This document shows, piece after piece, positions 39,270 to 52,302 of a DNA stretch of 64,000 nucleotides. The position numbers were made by a program, and so were the translations under genes. The first letter of the stretch is position 1, and each line of letters starts with the position of its first letter. This stretch comes from Thamnidium elegans (taxonomy: Eukaryota; Mucoromycota; Mucoromycetes; Mucorales; Mucoraceae), in contig JAIXMG010000020.1 of assembly GCA_025201345.1 (NCBI GenBank), positions 62,001 to 126,000 on the forward strand, written 5' to 3'. The notes under the pieces were generated by a model that ran no database searches, was not told the origin of the DNA, and worked only from the letters and a program-made list of their open reading frames with translations.

Positions 39270-39945
39270 CTTCTTTTTTCATTTTTTCATTGTATATTAT
39301 ATTTCTCATTAATAACCTTTTTTTTCTTTTTCTGCATACATTATTTACATAAAAAAAAATTTATCTCATTTACACTTTCAACCTCAACCCCAACCTCTCC
39401 TTTTTAACTTAATAAAAATGCTTTTTTATACTTGTCACTTGCTAAAATATTTATTTACAACTTTCTTACTATTTCTAGTAACTTTTGTTACACTTAATTC
39501 TATTTTAATCAAGATATTAAGGAAAATAACAAAATTCGCTTGGCAACTTTTATTTACATGAAGATCAAACAAAATAATCAGTTAAATTAGATAATTACAT
39601 AAGCTTAAAAAGTTATAACATGTATATTTTTTTGCTGACAGAAGACTGCGTAGCATTTATTACGTATTCAAACTAAGGTTTTTTTTTTGTACATGACGTA
39701 TAGTATAAAAGGTTTACACAAGAGTACTATATATGGTGCACGGGATAAATAAGTACGTTTTTTTTTCTTACTCTTTATCGGGAAAATTTTATACTAGTAC
39801 TATGCATTTTAATGATGATGATGATGATGATGATTTTTTTTACGTACGGGCTTAGAATCATAAATAGTCATTTGTTCTTGGTTATTTTTACCTTTTTTTT
39901 TCCCTTTTTTCTCTCTTCTTTCTTTATTTATCCTTAATATACATC
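39270..39945. other. Intergenic region between tandem paralogues
   Basis: AT-rich spacer with a GAT repeat near 39813-39831. No third copy of the paralogue motif was seen here. Confidence 0.5.
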
Positions 39946-40599
39946 ATGACCCATTCTCTTCCTACTCGTAGTAGTATCAGTCCGTTTCGCAAAAACGTCA
40001 ATCATTCAGTAGATGATACAACTCATAAACATGGATCATTAAAAATCGTCACTACTACGTCCCAAAAAGTCAAGGACGAAACTATTATTACATCACCTTC
40101 TAGAGTACGTCAAAGATTGTCTTCGCTCTTTCGTTCTTCCTCACCAGTTGTTTCAACCTTAAAAGAAAGTTTCAATAACAAACGGGCTTCGTTATCCACA
40201 CTCTCTTTTACAGTATCAAGTCCAGTTATCACGGAAGAACCACAATCTATGGAACCTATGGACGATTCCCATTCTATCACGACTACTTTATCATCATCAG
40301 GTTCTTCCGATCACATGCCGGCTTCTCCTGCTGATACCAAAGCACTTGGATGGCAACAACCTTTAGTTACCGAATTAAGGTTTGAGCCAACTTGCAACAA
40401 GTCTTCGTTACCACCACCTGCTATACCAGTACATTTCGCTACTACTCGAACCAATTCTTCCTTAGCATTTCAAGTCCATCAAATCTTGGGGTCAACTTTG
40501 GAAGAAGTAGATGAGGAAATTGATAAAGATTGGGAAAATAGTCGAAAGGTGTTACGTCAATCATTGGTTCCTTCTGTAAAGAGTCCAATGCTTTTTTAA
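39946..40599 (+). CDS. Small uncharacterised protein, tandem paralogue 2
   Basis: A single-exon frame of 217 residues (MTHSLPTRSSISPF... to KSPMLF). Disordered N-terminus rich in Ser/Thr with basic patches (SRVRQRLSSLFRSSSP), a typical phosphorylation-site-rich composition. The C-terminus (LAFQVHQILGSTLEEVDE, then EIDKDWENSRKVLRQSL) is the same module as in the gene at 38769. An 'AIPVH' element shortly before is comparable with the 'AVPIHK' start of paralogue 1, hinting at a rearranged common ancestor. Membrane segments and signal peptide are absent. Function unknown; the short helical module may bind a partner protein. Confidence 0.8.
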   Translation: MTHSLPTRSSISPFRKNVNHSVDDTTHKHGSLKIVTTTSQKVKDETIITSPSRVRQRLSSLFRSSSPVVSTLKESFNNKRASLSTLSFTVSSPVITEEPQSMEPMDDSHSITTTLSSSGSSDHMPASPADTKALGWQQPLVTELRFEPTCNKSSLPPPAIPVHFATTRTNSSLAFQVHQILGSTLEEVDEEIDKDWENSRKVLRQSLVPSVKSPMLF

Positions 40600-41107
40600 A
40601 CACAAAAAAAGGTTTTTTCTTCTTCTTTGTGACACCTGTGCATAAAATACCCAATTACATTCATTTATATATACATCTTTTTTAATCCGCTTTTATATTT
40701 CTATCTTTCTTACCCGCTTTACCCGTAATGTGTGGGATAAAGTATTTTTTTTTCTCTTCTCTTAATATAATAAATATTTTTTTTTCTCCCGATAGTTTAC
40801 GGGAAAAGTTTAAATTAATGTGTGTGTGTGTGTGGAATGCTTAGGTAAAATACAAAAGAAGGTTCTTCTTATAGAGCTTAAAGAAAAGTACAAGGTTTTC
40901 TATAAAACAGATAACGACGTTATTATTAATCCTCAGATAAATTTCATTTAGTTAAGGCATATGATGGCACTACAAAAAAAAAAAAAGTTTTGCGTTAGTA
41001 CATGTATTTTTCTTACTAAAACTTTTTTTTTCTGCGCATGTATTTTTTTTTTAAAAAAAAATGGTATTTCCTTATTGTTTCTTTTTTGACATCCCATGAA
41101 CAAAAAA

Positions 41108-41142
<35 letters not shown>

Positions 41143-43327
41143 CCTATTTATAGACTTTTTAGCAAGTGATACGAGATTCCTTTTCTTAAAGAAAGAAGGA
41201 AGAAAAAAGGGGAACACTTTTTAATACAATTGTTTAAAAGACATATACACGTCAGAAAAAAAAATGGTATCTTTACAAGTTACGATGAAATTTAAATATA
41301 TTATAAACACCCCTTTTCGAGCCCTCCTTAATGGGCACGGTTTATTTTATGTTACAATAAACAAAAAAGAGGGGTTTAAGGTGATGATGCTACTAATTGT
41401 AGGTTTATCCGGTAAACCCAATTGAAGAAAAAGGTTGTATACGCCACCCTTTTGTAGGATAAAAGATTAAGAGAGGTATGTATTTGTAAGGTATTTGTAA
41501 AATGTTGGTAACGCGTCTAACCTGCCCCCCCCCCCCCTCTTTTTTGCAGAGGGAATTTTGACAGGTTATAAATATTTGAAGGACTTGGAAAGGTTTACTA
41601 TTGCGTTAATTTTAAGATTGCAGTAAATCACATCAATCTTATAACCATTTTATCGTAGAAGAGAGGGGATTTGCCTTTTACTGTTTCTAAACCTATTTAA
41701 AACCTTTTTCTTTTAAAAACAAACAAACAAACAAAAAGGTACGTAGATTTTTTTTTTTTTTTTGGCTTCAAATGGCGTGTATTTAATACAGATCAATTAA
41801 AATTAAAAGATGTATTTTTTTTTTTAAAAAAAAAAGTGCAAAATACTAAAGAAAGCTTATAAACGATTTACCGCGGCCCTGTAAAAAAGAGAAAAAAGTA
41901 CCGTGCGGTCGGATCTTCCCCGGTTTTATGCAATAAGTTGTAAAATCATGGCTAATTCTAACGGCTTTAAAAATATCGAGTAAACACGAGTTTTTATTAA
42001 CGGCTCAAAAAAGGGTTAAAGAGTGGGGACATTTACAAGTAATTGAAAGCGTATACTTTATAAAGCTTCTTTTACAGAAATGCTTCGTTTTCGTTTTGGT
42101 TTATTTGTATATGTTGCCCTTTTAGAAAAAGAGAAAAAATACACAGTATCGATTAAGATATAAATATGTTTACCACGTGCGTGATTATATTACAAGTTAA
42201 AGTTACTCGGTAAATCTTCTTTTTAACGCGTCAATGATATTTTTATTGTGTGGTACATAACTTTTAAATTAGCCACTTTTTTTTTTTTTTTTTTTTTTTT
42301 TTTTCTGCGCTATTGATTTAGTATAATAAACAGAGAGAGAGAGAAGGGGACTTATAAATATTTGCCTAATTTTTATCATTAAATAATGAATATATATATA
42401 TATATATCAGTTGTTTATATAACATGTTAATTTATAGTTAGTTAATGAATAAAGAACTAGTAAATTAACCTAGTTGCAATATATGCAAGCTTTTTTTTTT
42501 TGTTTGTTATTTTGAGCCCACTTTTTTAGACTGGGCATTTAGATTTATAAGATGCCAAGTATTTCATTATAGTTTATCGAGAACGATTTAATAGAAGTGC
42601 ACTTTTTTTCTTTCTCTGTTATATATTTAGACTTGAAACTAAGCAGAAAGAAAATAAAAAATGATCGGCACTTAATATTAAGGAAGGAGAAGGAGGAGGA
42701 GGAGGAGGAGGAAGGGGATATATACGCAGTGATAAGTATAATGAATAACTGTCACTATAGCAACAACAACAAAATAATAATAATTAAAAACGCACGCGAA
42801 ATGTTATATATATAAATAAACGTTCTATGTTAATTAATGTAACAACAATGAAGATTATTTTTATTTTAGCGCTCTTCACATGTAAATTATGTTTGTATAC
42901 ATTTTACTGTAAAGATTATGCTTTCTGTTCAATACGGTGTAACCAGTGAGATAAAACCCCTATTGCTTAGGAGAGAAAAAATATACATTTTATTGTTATA
43001 CACAGGTTTCGCCAAGATTCAAAAAAGTTTAATTTATAACGGAGTTTTTTTGTACAGTGTAAGCCATTTTGTAAGGTAATCTTGAGGCGGATGAAAAGGG
43101 CCCGGCCGCAATAACAAATAAGCCTTATAACAAAATCCAAAAGAAAAAAACACGTGTAAGGTTTTAAACTGACACTCCGAATATATAAATGAAAATTAAC
43201 TAAAAAGAAGACTCCTTCTGTTCCCTCCCCCTTTTTTTTTTATTTATTTTTTTTATTTTATTATATTTTTGTGGTCAGTTAAGCAGTAATTTTTCTTTTC
43301 TTTCTTTTTTTATAAATTATCATTACA
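40600..43327. other. Gene-free AT-rich region, 2.7 kb
   Basis: Between paralogue 2 and the flippase gene, both on +. Contains a C14-like run near 41525-41537, a GGA microsatellite (42683-42711), T and A runs and only short accidental frames. The 3' end is the pyrimidine-rich leader and promoter of the flippase gene. Nothing else is supported. Confidence 0.5.
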
Positions 43328-44780
43328 ATGTTTTCAACACTTGTTGATAAATTTCGACCCAAGAAAAATGAACAAATTATCAAGAAGAATCCATTTCCGA
43401 TAGCTTCGACAGAAGGACGTACGATATATGTAAATATGAAGATTCCCGCAGATGATCTCGATGATTATGGACAACCGACCCGACATTACATTTCGAATAA
43501 AATCAACACAGCCAAATACACCTGGTACACTTTTTTACCAAAGAACCTGTTTGAACAGTTTCGAGGCATAGCCAACCTTTATTTTTTATTCTTGGTGATA
43601 TTGCAAATGTTTCCATTGTTCAGTGCAGCTTCTTCACCTGTGCTTGTGGTCCTGCCCTTAGCTGCCATCTTAATCCTAACTGGAGCCAAAGATGCATTTG
43701 AAGATAACAAGCGACAGCAGACAGATCAAAGTGTAAATAAAGCAATCAGCTACACCTTAAACTCGGACTGGAAAAATGTGAATATACCAGTGTACAAAGT
43801 CGCACGATGGAAGAGATGGTTAAATTCATTCAAGCACTTATTTGTCATCAAAAAGAAGGACCATGATATTGAATTAATGCCACCATCTTCTTCAACAAAC
43901 CTCAAGTCAATCAAAAACACTTTAAAATCAACTGCGTCCTTTTCAAAAATTGTATTTAATAAAAAGAAAAGAGAGCCCTACCGACCTGGCCAAGTACCGC
44001 ATTCCGTATTAAGATCGTCCATGCTATCCACCAATCAAAGGCAGATTGAATTAAATGAAAAGAGTACTTACCTTGGTAGAAAATCAACAAGTGCACGCAA
44101 ACCGTTAGATTATCGTTGGGCTAAAACTTATTGGCAAAATTTAAAGGTGGGCGATTTTGTGATATTGAGAAACGACGATGCTGTTCCTGCAGATATTGTT
44201 GTATTAGCTTCCTCTGAACCAGACGGCCTTTGTTATGTCGAAACACAAAATTTAGATGGTGAGACAAACTTAAAAATTAAACGGTCGTTACAAGCAACAA
44301 ATGAAATTAAAACACCTGAAGACTGTGAATTGGCTAGATTTTATATTGAATCAGAAGCACCAAATGCAAATCTTTATTCCTATAACGGTGTGTTGAAGTG
44401 GAAAGTAGAAAATAATGATCTAGTTAGAACAGAAACAACTAGACGTAGACAAGATTCTACCACTAGTACTAAAATGAATACAAGTCTGGCTGATCTTGAA
44501 ACAATTGGTGAAAGTGAAGAAGAATACGAAGAAGAAGATGACGACGATGATAGTAGAAGAAATGTGTCACATGAAAAAACAGAGGCTGTAACAGGAAACT
44601 CTCTTTTGCTTCGTGGCTGTGTTCTTCGAAATACAGGCTGGGTAATTGGGCTAGTTTTGTTTACTGGTAATGAAACTAAAATTATGTTAAACTCGGGTAA
44701 AACGCCAAGCAAGCGAAGTAAAATGGAAAAAGCAACAAATCCTTATGTAACGTAAATTGATTTAATATTTTATGTACCTG

Positions 44781-44835
<55 letters not shown>

Positions 44836-47800
44836 TATTAATAATTTCTATTATTAGGTTATTGTAAACTTTGTATTATTATTAATATTATGTTTAATTT
44901 GTTCTATCGCCGCAAGTATTGTTTATAATTATTCTTCTTCTGCAAACTTTTTTGAAAGTAAAGATGCTGAAAGTGGTACCATGGAAGGTTTTATTATGTT
45001 TTGGTACGTTACTTTTTTCTTTTTCTTTGCGTGTTACTAAATTATATATTTTATAGGACTTCACTCGTCATCTATCAAAATATTATTCCAATTTCATTAT
45101 ACATTTCTGTTCAAATTGTTAAAACTGCCGCTGTAAGATTTCTATTTTTTTTTATTTTATTTTTCTATTATCTAATATGATTTAGGCCTATTTTATCCAT
45201 ACAGATATTGACATGTACAACACGAGGTTAGATCAACCTTGTACGCCAAAAACCTGGAACATCTCTGACGACCTCGGCCAAATCGAATACATCTTTTCAG
45301 ACAAAACGGGCACGTTAACACAAAACATCATGGAGTTTCGAAAATGTACAATCAACGGTGTCTGTTACGGTTTAGGTGAGACAGAAGCGTCTATCGGTGC
45401 TAAGCTTCGCGACGCAGATACTTCTGCCGACCACAACACTGCCCTACAAGACTCTGCCAAGATTTCCAACCAACTGGATTTAGAAAAAGCGCGTGCTGAG
45501 ATGCTGAAGAAACAGTCCGAGTTGTTTGACCATAAGTACCTAAACCAAGAGTCTACCTTTATTGATCCCAAGCTGTTTGACGATATTGCATTACAAGACA
45601 CGCAGTCTCAAAGTGTGGTGCATTTCTTCTCGGCCTTGGCGCTGTGTCACACCGTTATCCCTGAACTCCCCAACCACGACTTACCAAACGAAATTGAGTA
45701 CAAGGCTCAATCACCTGACGAGGCTGCGCTGGTAGCAACCGCAAAGGACATGGGCTTCACGTTTGTCGCAAGAGAGCAAGATAACGTGATTGTAGATATC
45801 ATGGGCGAGACAAGAACAATGAAGTTACTGCACGTGCTCGAGTTCAATTCAACCAGAAAGCGCATGAGTACGTTGATGCGATCTCCCGACGGCAAGATCA
45901 TCTTGCTGTGCAAAGGCGCTGATTCCGTCATCTACGAACGTCTCACCAAAGACTTGGACCCTGAAAACCCTGCCGATCAAGACCAACTGCATATTCGAGA
46001 AGAGACGCTGGAGCATCTCAGCGTGTTTGCCAACGAGGGTCTGCGCACACTGTGTATTGCCAGCAGAGTCATTGAGGAAGACGAGTATCAAAGCTGGGCC
46101 GTGCGTTACAAAAACGCGTCCAACAGTATCAGCAACCGTGACGAGCAAATCGAAAGCGTATGTGAGGAAATCGAAAACTCGCTTAGTTTGATTGGCGGTA
46201 CTGCTATTGAGGATAAGTTGCAGGAAGGCGTGCCTGATACCATCGCCGTGCTGGCAGAGGCCGGTATTAAAATCTGGGTTTTGACTGGCGATAAGGTTGA
46301 AACGGCTATTAACATTGGGTTCGCCTGTAATTTGTTGACAAAGGAAATGTTGTTGATTAGTATTAATGCAAGAAGCGAGCAGGAGACCATGGAGCAGATC
46401 AGGAAGGCCATTGTTGAAGTGCGCGAGAAATCAAAGACCCAGAAGTGTGCGTTAGTCATTGACGGCGAGTCGTTAAAGTATGGCCTGGAGCCTCAGTGCA
46501 GTGGCGAGCTGTTGCAGTTGGGTACCATGTGTCGTGCGGTCGTTTGCTGTCGTGTGAGTCCTATGCAAAAAGCCAATGTGGTCAACATGGTGAAAAAGGG
46601 GTTAAAGGTCATGACGCTGGCTATTGGCGATGGTGCTAACGACGTCTCCATGATCCAAGAAGCCAACGTAGGTGTCGGTATCTCTGGTGAAGAAGGCAGA
46701 CAGGCAGTGATGGCTTCTGATTATGCTATTGCACAATTCAGCTATCTCAGTAAATTGCTTTTGGTGCACGGACGTTGGTCCTATTTGCGAACTTCTGAAA
46801 TGATCCTTACGTTCTTTTACAAAAATATTATGTGGACTTTGGTTTTGTTTTGGTATCAGTTGATGTGCAGTTTCACCGGTACCATGATGTTTGATTACTC
46901 GTACATCACCTTGTATAATCTGGTGTTTACGTCGTTACCGTGTATTATTGCCGGTATCTTTGATCAGGATCTCAAAGCAGAGTATTCGTTCAAGTTTCCT
47001 CAGCTGTATTTAATGGGTATTCGTAACGATAAGTTTACTACTTGGAGGTTCTGTATGACGGTGCTGGACGCTGTGTATCAGTCGGCGGTTTGCTTTGGAC
47101 TGCCTTACATGGTATTCATTGGACCCAAGCTGAGCAGCGATGGGTATGAGACTGAAGGAGTAACTGAATTAGGTACTTTTATTGCCGGTATCGCGGTTGT
47201 CGTAGCCAACACATTGGTGGGTCTTACTATTTACAGCTGGACATGGATCATGATTGTCATTATTTTTTTGTCAAGTGCCACTTTCTTTATCTGGACCGGC
47301 ATTTACTCCAATATCCTTTCATTTACGTTTTATGGCGAGGTCATCTTATTTGGCGAAGGCACATTTTGGCTCTGTCTGATCTTGACGTTTGTGGTGTGTT
47401 TACTGCCCAGGTACGCTACCATTTATTACTTGCAACTGTATCATCCTTGTGACAACGATATCATCCGAGAAGTGGTGTTGTGCAATAACGAGTCCAATAT
47501 GATGAACAGGTTCTTACGTGGCGGCGACGGACAAAAGGAAAGGTTCTTGCAGGATGAAGAAGCGTTACCTATTAATATGACACGTACTCGGTCCTCGGAT
47601 AAGGGTCCCAACGCGTTTACTGATAGCGATAGTGATATTGTGATGAATAAGAAATCAAAGAAGTTTGGAAGCGGGAAATTTGGACTGTATCGTACGTCTA
47701 CGGCTAACTCGACTCGCAGTGAGATCATGAACATGAAGACAGGTAAACGTACTTCGTTTATGGGTTTTGGCTACTCTTCCGATGACCATCATGTCTTTGA

Positions 47801-48401
47801 CGAGCACAGAAAATCAGTGTACAGAACCAACAGCCATCAAGGTATCTCGCAAGTCAGCTTAGCTACTCGCTTATCCATGGTTATTCTGCCGACCAAAGAA
47901 GAACTCAGTAGGGAAAGTGGCAAAGACTGGATGCCAATCGAAAGGTTTAAATTGGGTCAGTATGACGATGCATCTTCTTCGTCTGGTAATAAAAAGGGAG
48001 GCAAAAGCTTTGGTAAGAAAATGATGAAGGCTGTAAAGAACCGAATTGTACCTTCGTATAAAAAGAACTCGCAGCCCACAAGAAGTAAGCTAGAACCTAT
48101 TATTCAAACAAGAGATTCGTCCATGGACTCGTCTATGCAAGGTAGTATTATGGATAGCAATAATACGATGCTGGTACCGCTGACTCCACAAGGCCTGTAT
48201 GTGGCACCCGTTGTGCCTGATGAAGATAGAACACATGAATTATATCAACAAAATACTATTGCTAGTATTGAACCCATTCAGCCGTTTTTGTTACATCAGC
48301 ATCATCAAAGTAGTCATCATGAAGCACAGCAGGATAAGAGTGGCACAGATTCAAACGAGTCTCCTACTTCTCCTTCTTCAAAATCACCTACTCATTATTA
48401 A
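43328..48401 (+). CDS. P4-type ATPase phospholipid flippase (Dnf1/Dnf2-like)
   Basis: Moves phospholipids to the cytosolic leaflet of the plasma or trans-Golgi membrane. Four exons (43328-44746, 44858-45003, 45057-45132, 45186-48401) total 4857 nt and 1618 residues. Landmarks: the early NLYFLFLVILQMFPLF segment, TNLKIKRSL after LDGE in the actuator, IIPISLYISVQIVKTA with the P4 'PISL' element, the phosphorylation site DKTGTLTQN, KAQSPDEAALV, LTGDKVETAINIGFAC and GDGANDVSMIQEA. The membrane region ends about 47450 and is followed by a 300-residue disordered tail rich in basic and Ser residues. N-terminal NKINTAKYTWYTFLPKNLFEQF resembles Dnf1/Dnf2 more than Drs2 or Neo1. Such enzymes usually need a Cdc50/Lem3 partner, not seen here. 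Exon 1 has extra loops with Lys-rich and acidic runs. Intron 1 holds an A50 run. Confidence 0.95.
44783..44832. repeat. A50 homopolymer in a flippase intron
   Basis: Fifty consecutive A between the donor GTAACG at 44747 and the acceptor at 44857; the longest pure run in the window. Confidence 0.95.
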
Positions 48402-49602
48402 AATGAAAAAGGGGGAGGATTTTTTTTCTCAAATCTTTTATAAATATGCACATACTCAATAAAAAAAAAATAGTACCACTTTTTTTGTTTTGTTTTGTTA
48501 GTCTTTCATGAATTTATGCCAAAAAAAAAAAAAAAAAAGGTATGTTGCATTTATGGAGAAGAAAATGTTTACCAGTAGATCGAATAAGATCGAAGTTTTA
48601 CATAGTATCACCTTTTTTTAATTACTGTAAAAACGATTAAATTGAGTTCTCCCTCCTTTTATTTACTTACTGAATTTAGTATGATGTGTTACGTTACAGT
48701 TTTTTTCTTTGTGGAAATAAATAAAAACAAAATAAATCTTGCGGCAACATATATGGGTCAAGTCGATGATTGAGCTTATTTACTGTCAAGTGATTTATAG
48801 AATATGAAATCAATTTATAAAACACCCTTAATAGTTTTACACTAATTAAAGGGTCCTTGATATATAAAAAAGACATCGAGAAAGAAAAAAAACCGTGTGG
48901 AGATAGTTAAAGCCAAGCTTTTGCGAGGAGGTGTTTTGCAGCCAAGTCTTTCATGATATATGCGTCGTCATGATGCAAGGAAAACGCAGAAATATCTGAT
49001 CTACCAATTAGTTTAATGCAGTGTATCGCTCTCTTTAAGCAGTAATACAGCTCTCCTTTGGTTTAAATTATAACTATGAGCCATACGGAGAATATATCGT
49101 CATGGGTTTTTTTTTTTTTTAAAAAAAAAAGAGGTACAAGTTTCCTTCTTTCGGACATAATTCAAGAGATATGTATGATATAAGCGTGACAGGGGAGATT
49201 TACAATGGTTGATGAGTATTAGATGTTGGTCATAAAAAAAAAAAAAAACGCCGCAGAATCAGTAGATTTTATACATTTATATATATCGTATAACAGATCC
49301 TGCGGAGTTGACCCTATACATCTACCATCTCTGTGTACACGAGTTTCCCAGAATATCGGGTAATGGCCCTTTTTTTATTTTTTAAGTAACCGCTTGACAG
49401 TTCCGAAAAGACAGATTAGAATATTGGAACAAAAAAGAAATTTTTATTTGTAATCAAAAAAAGAGAAACAGAGATAGGAAGAGATATGATATGAAAAAGA
49501 AGGAGGGAAAAGAGATAAACGAAAAAAAAAGATATGAGAATAATAAAATATTATACACGAGAGTTATGCATGAGGTTGTTTTAAAAAAGAAAGAAAATCA
49601 AT
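48402..49602. other. Convergent intergenic region, 1.2 kb
   Basis: Between the 3' ends of the flippase (+) and IMP dehydrogenase (-) genes. Holds A and T runs and short accidental frames. No gene or RNA is supported. Confidence 0.5.
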
Positions 49603-51332
49603 TTAAGCAGAGAAAAGCTTCTTTTCGAAAGAATGAAGACCATGAACACCACCTTCCATTTGAGCAGCAGCAGTTCTCTTTTCGAAACGGACCTTACCGT
49701 CATAAACAGCTTGCTTCATGGTAGCGACACTAGGGTAACCGATATCTTGAAGAGAATGTTGGACACCAGTGACGAGGTATTGGATGAACTTACGGACAGA
49801 ACCCTTATCAACGACGTTACCAACAACACCTTGAGCTACCTTAACAGCATCACCTTCAGAGAAGTAACGCTTAGTGGCAGCATTACCGTCCTTACCAGAG
49901 GTTTGACCCATAGCATCAATAGAACCCATACCACGGTAACGCTTAAGACGTTGACCTTCATGGTAAAAGTATTCACCAGGAGTTTCGGTGGTACCAGCAA
50001 GGAGACCACCCATCATAACAGCGTTAGCACCAAGGGCAAGGGCCTTGACAATATGACCAACGTTACCAACACCACCATCAGCAATAGTAGGTACACCGAA
50101 ACGACGAGCAAATTCGGAGACACGGTAAACAGCAGTAGCTTGAGGACGACCACAAGCCATGACTTCTTGAGTGATACAGATAGATCCAGAACCCATACCG
50201 ATACGGAGACCATCAGCACCAGCTTCGATCAAGTTGGCAGCTTGTTCACGAGTGACAACGTTACCGGCAATAACATCCAAAGTAGGGTATGTAGACTTAA
50301 CCCAACGGACCATCTCGAGTTGGTAAACGGAGTTACCTTGAGAAGAATCAAGAATGACAACATCAAGACCGGCATCAACAAGAAGAGCAAGACGCTCCTT
50401 ATCATCGGGACGAGTACCGATAGCAGCACCAACCAAAAGTTGCTTGGACTTATCAACCTTGGAGGCATTAGGGTAGTTTTGGTTCTTTAAGAGATCAGAA
50501 CGGGCCAAAAGAGCAACTAAAGCACCATCCTTGTTAACAATAGGAAGCTTACCCTTCTTGGAAGAACACAAGATATCGTTGGCCTTGTTTAAAGTAATAC
50601 CTTCTTGACCAACAACGAGGTCAGTGGTCATAACGTCCTTAAGAAGAGTAGAATCATCTTGATGGAATTGGATATCACGAGCAGTAACAATACCAACTAA
50701 CTTGCCAAGCAACTTACCGTTTTCTATTTACACATAAAAACACACGCGCGCATGAGAATTTTTTTTTTCCCCCTTTTTTTTTTTGCATTAAATATGTATG
50801 ACTTACCAGTGATGGGAACACCACAGAAACCAGAGGTAGCCTTAATTTCCTTAACATCAGCAACTGTGTTTTCAGGAGACAAGACAACGGGATCGTTAAT
50901 GAAACCGTTCTCGAACTTCTTGACGTTACGGACCATAGCAGCTTGCTCTTCAGCAGAACAGTTATGATGAATAATACCAATACCACCCATAAGCTAATAA
51001 TAAATAATAGCCTTAATAACCCCGCACTCACACTCAAAAACTTACACTGAATATATACTTACTGCCATGGAGATAGCCATCTCAGCTTCGGTAACGGTAT
51101 CCATAGGAGAAGACAAGAAAGGAACCTTGATGGAAATGTTCTTGGTGATCTTGGATTCTAAAGATGCCTTCTCAGCAGCAAAATCAATGAAACCAGGTAA
51201 GACCAAGAAATCATTATAGGTTAAACCACCACTGATTTGTTCATCCATTAAGGCTTCAACTGAAAGGCCATCAGGACGACCATATTCACTTAAAACAGCA
51301 TTGGCAGTAGAAATATCAAGATAAGAAGTCAT
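49603..51332 (-). CDS. Inosine-5'-monophosphate dehydrogenase
   Basis: Oxidises IMP to XMP with NAD, the rate-limiting step of guanine nucleotide synthesis. Three exons (51332-51063, 50993-50807, 50723-49603) total 1578 nt and 525 residues, the usual fungal IMPDH length. The start [15 protein letters not shown] leads to [15 protein letters not shown] and the substrate region [19 protein letters not shown]-domain insert follows ([10 protein letters not shown], then [16 protein letters not shown]). The catalytic loop [11 protein letters not shown] carries the active-site Cys, and the Arg/flap region has [11 protein letters not shown] and [10 protein letters not shown]. Codons are strongly biased toward C- or G-ending forms compared with neighbours, typical of a highly expressed gene; this also creates a long spurious antisense frame. 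Divergent from the kinase gene at 52303. Confidence 0.97.
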
Positions 51333-52302
51333 TGTTTTATATGTTTTTTAAAAAAAAGAAGTGTGGAATTTATTTAACAAAAAATTTGTGAGGGGAATTA
51401 TATCCCCCCCCTCCAAAAAAAATTCGCAATTGAGTTCGGTATTTATACTTTTTTTCGTGGTAGGACAAACTGTATTGTGACCTCGTTAAAACGAGAAATT
51501 TTTTCTAATCAATTAAAGATCAGTCATCCGGCCTGATGTGACTGATTGTAGGTTTAACGAAACTGATTTTTTTTTAAAAAAGATCTTGTTTTCCCTTTTT
51601 CTTTTTCTTTTAGACACAAAATTATGATCTTAGGTTGAGTCATTTTTTTTTTTTTTTTTTTTTTTCTTCTTCTTTTTAATGTGAACTTTGAGTAATAAAG
51701 TATCAAGTTAACCTTTTAACTCTTAAATCTTAATAATAACATGTCTTTGACAGAGTTATTATTAAGGGTATAACTAAGAATAGTTTTATGTGTTTCTTGC
51801 TATAAAAAAAATCTCAGGGGATAGAAAAAACGCACTAATTTTAGTGCTGTTTTTAGTACACACATTAAAAAAAAAAAAAAAAAAAAAAAGAAAAGAAAAA
51901 AAAATGATGATGATGAGAAAATAGCAACGATAGAAAATTTATTTTCAATGATAAAGAGTTGCGCCTTTGGATAAAATATAATGATGAAAATGATGATCTA
52001 TTTGATACAGGTACTTCTGATAAAAATGAAGATAATCAAAACACACTGGGGATTTTACTGGTCTGATTCATCCCCTTATATTGTAAATAAACGTGTGTCT
52101 GTTACAACATCAAAAACAAAAATGTTTTATGATAGGGGTTCTCTCTATATGTACTCCTTTTTTTTCTTGTTATTTACCAGCTTCTTTATATATATTTGTT
52201 TTTTTTTTTCTTCTCTCTCTCTTATTCCCTCTTTTTTCTTTGTTATAAATAAATAAAAAAAACTATCTCTTCTTTCTCTCTTTTTTATTTTACGTATATA
52301 TT
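51333..52302. other. Divergent intergenic region
   Basis: Likely carries the promoters of the IMPDH (-) and kinase (+) genes. Contains T and A runs (24 T near 51643-51665, 22 A near 51868-51889) and a pyrimidine-rich leader before 52303. No gene is seen. Confidence 0.5.

Noticed and set aside
42597..42815. 72-codon frame with Glu run
   Set aside because: Produced by a GGA microsatellite; flanks are not coding-like.
49633..50490. 285-codon + strand frame opposite IMP dehydrogenase
   Set aside because: It is antisense to a well-conserved gene with strong codon bias, which suppresses stops on the other strand; composition is Thr/Ser-rich with no family resemblance.
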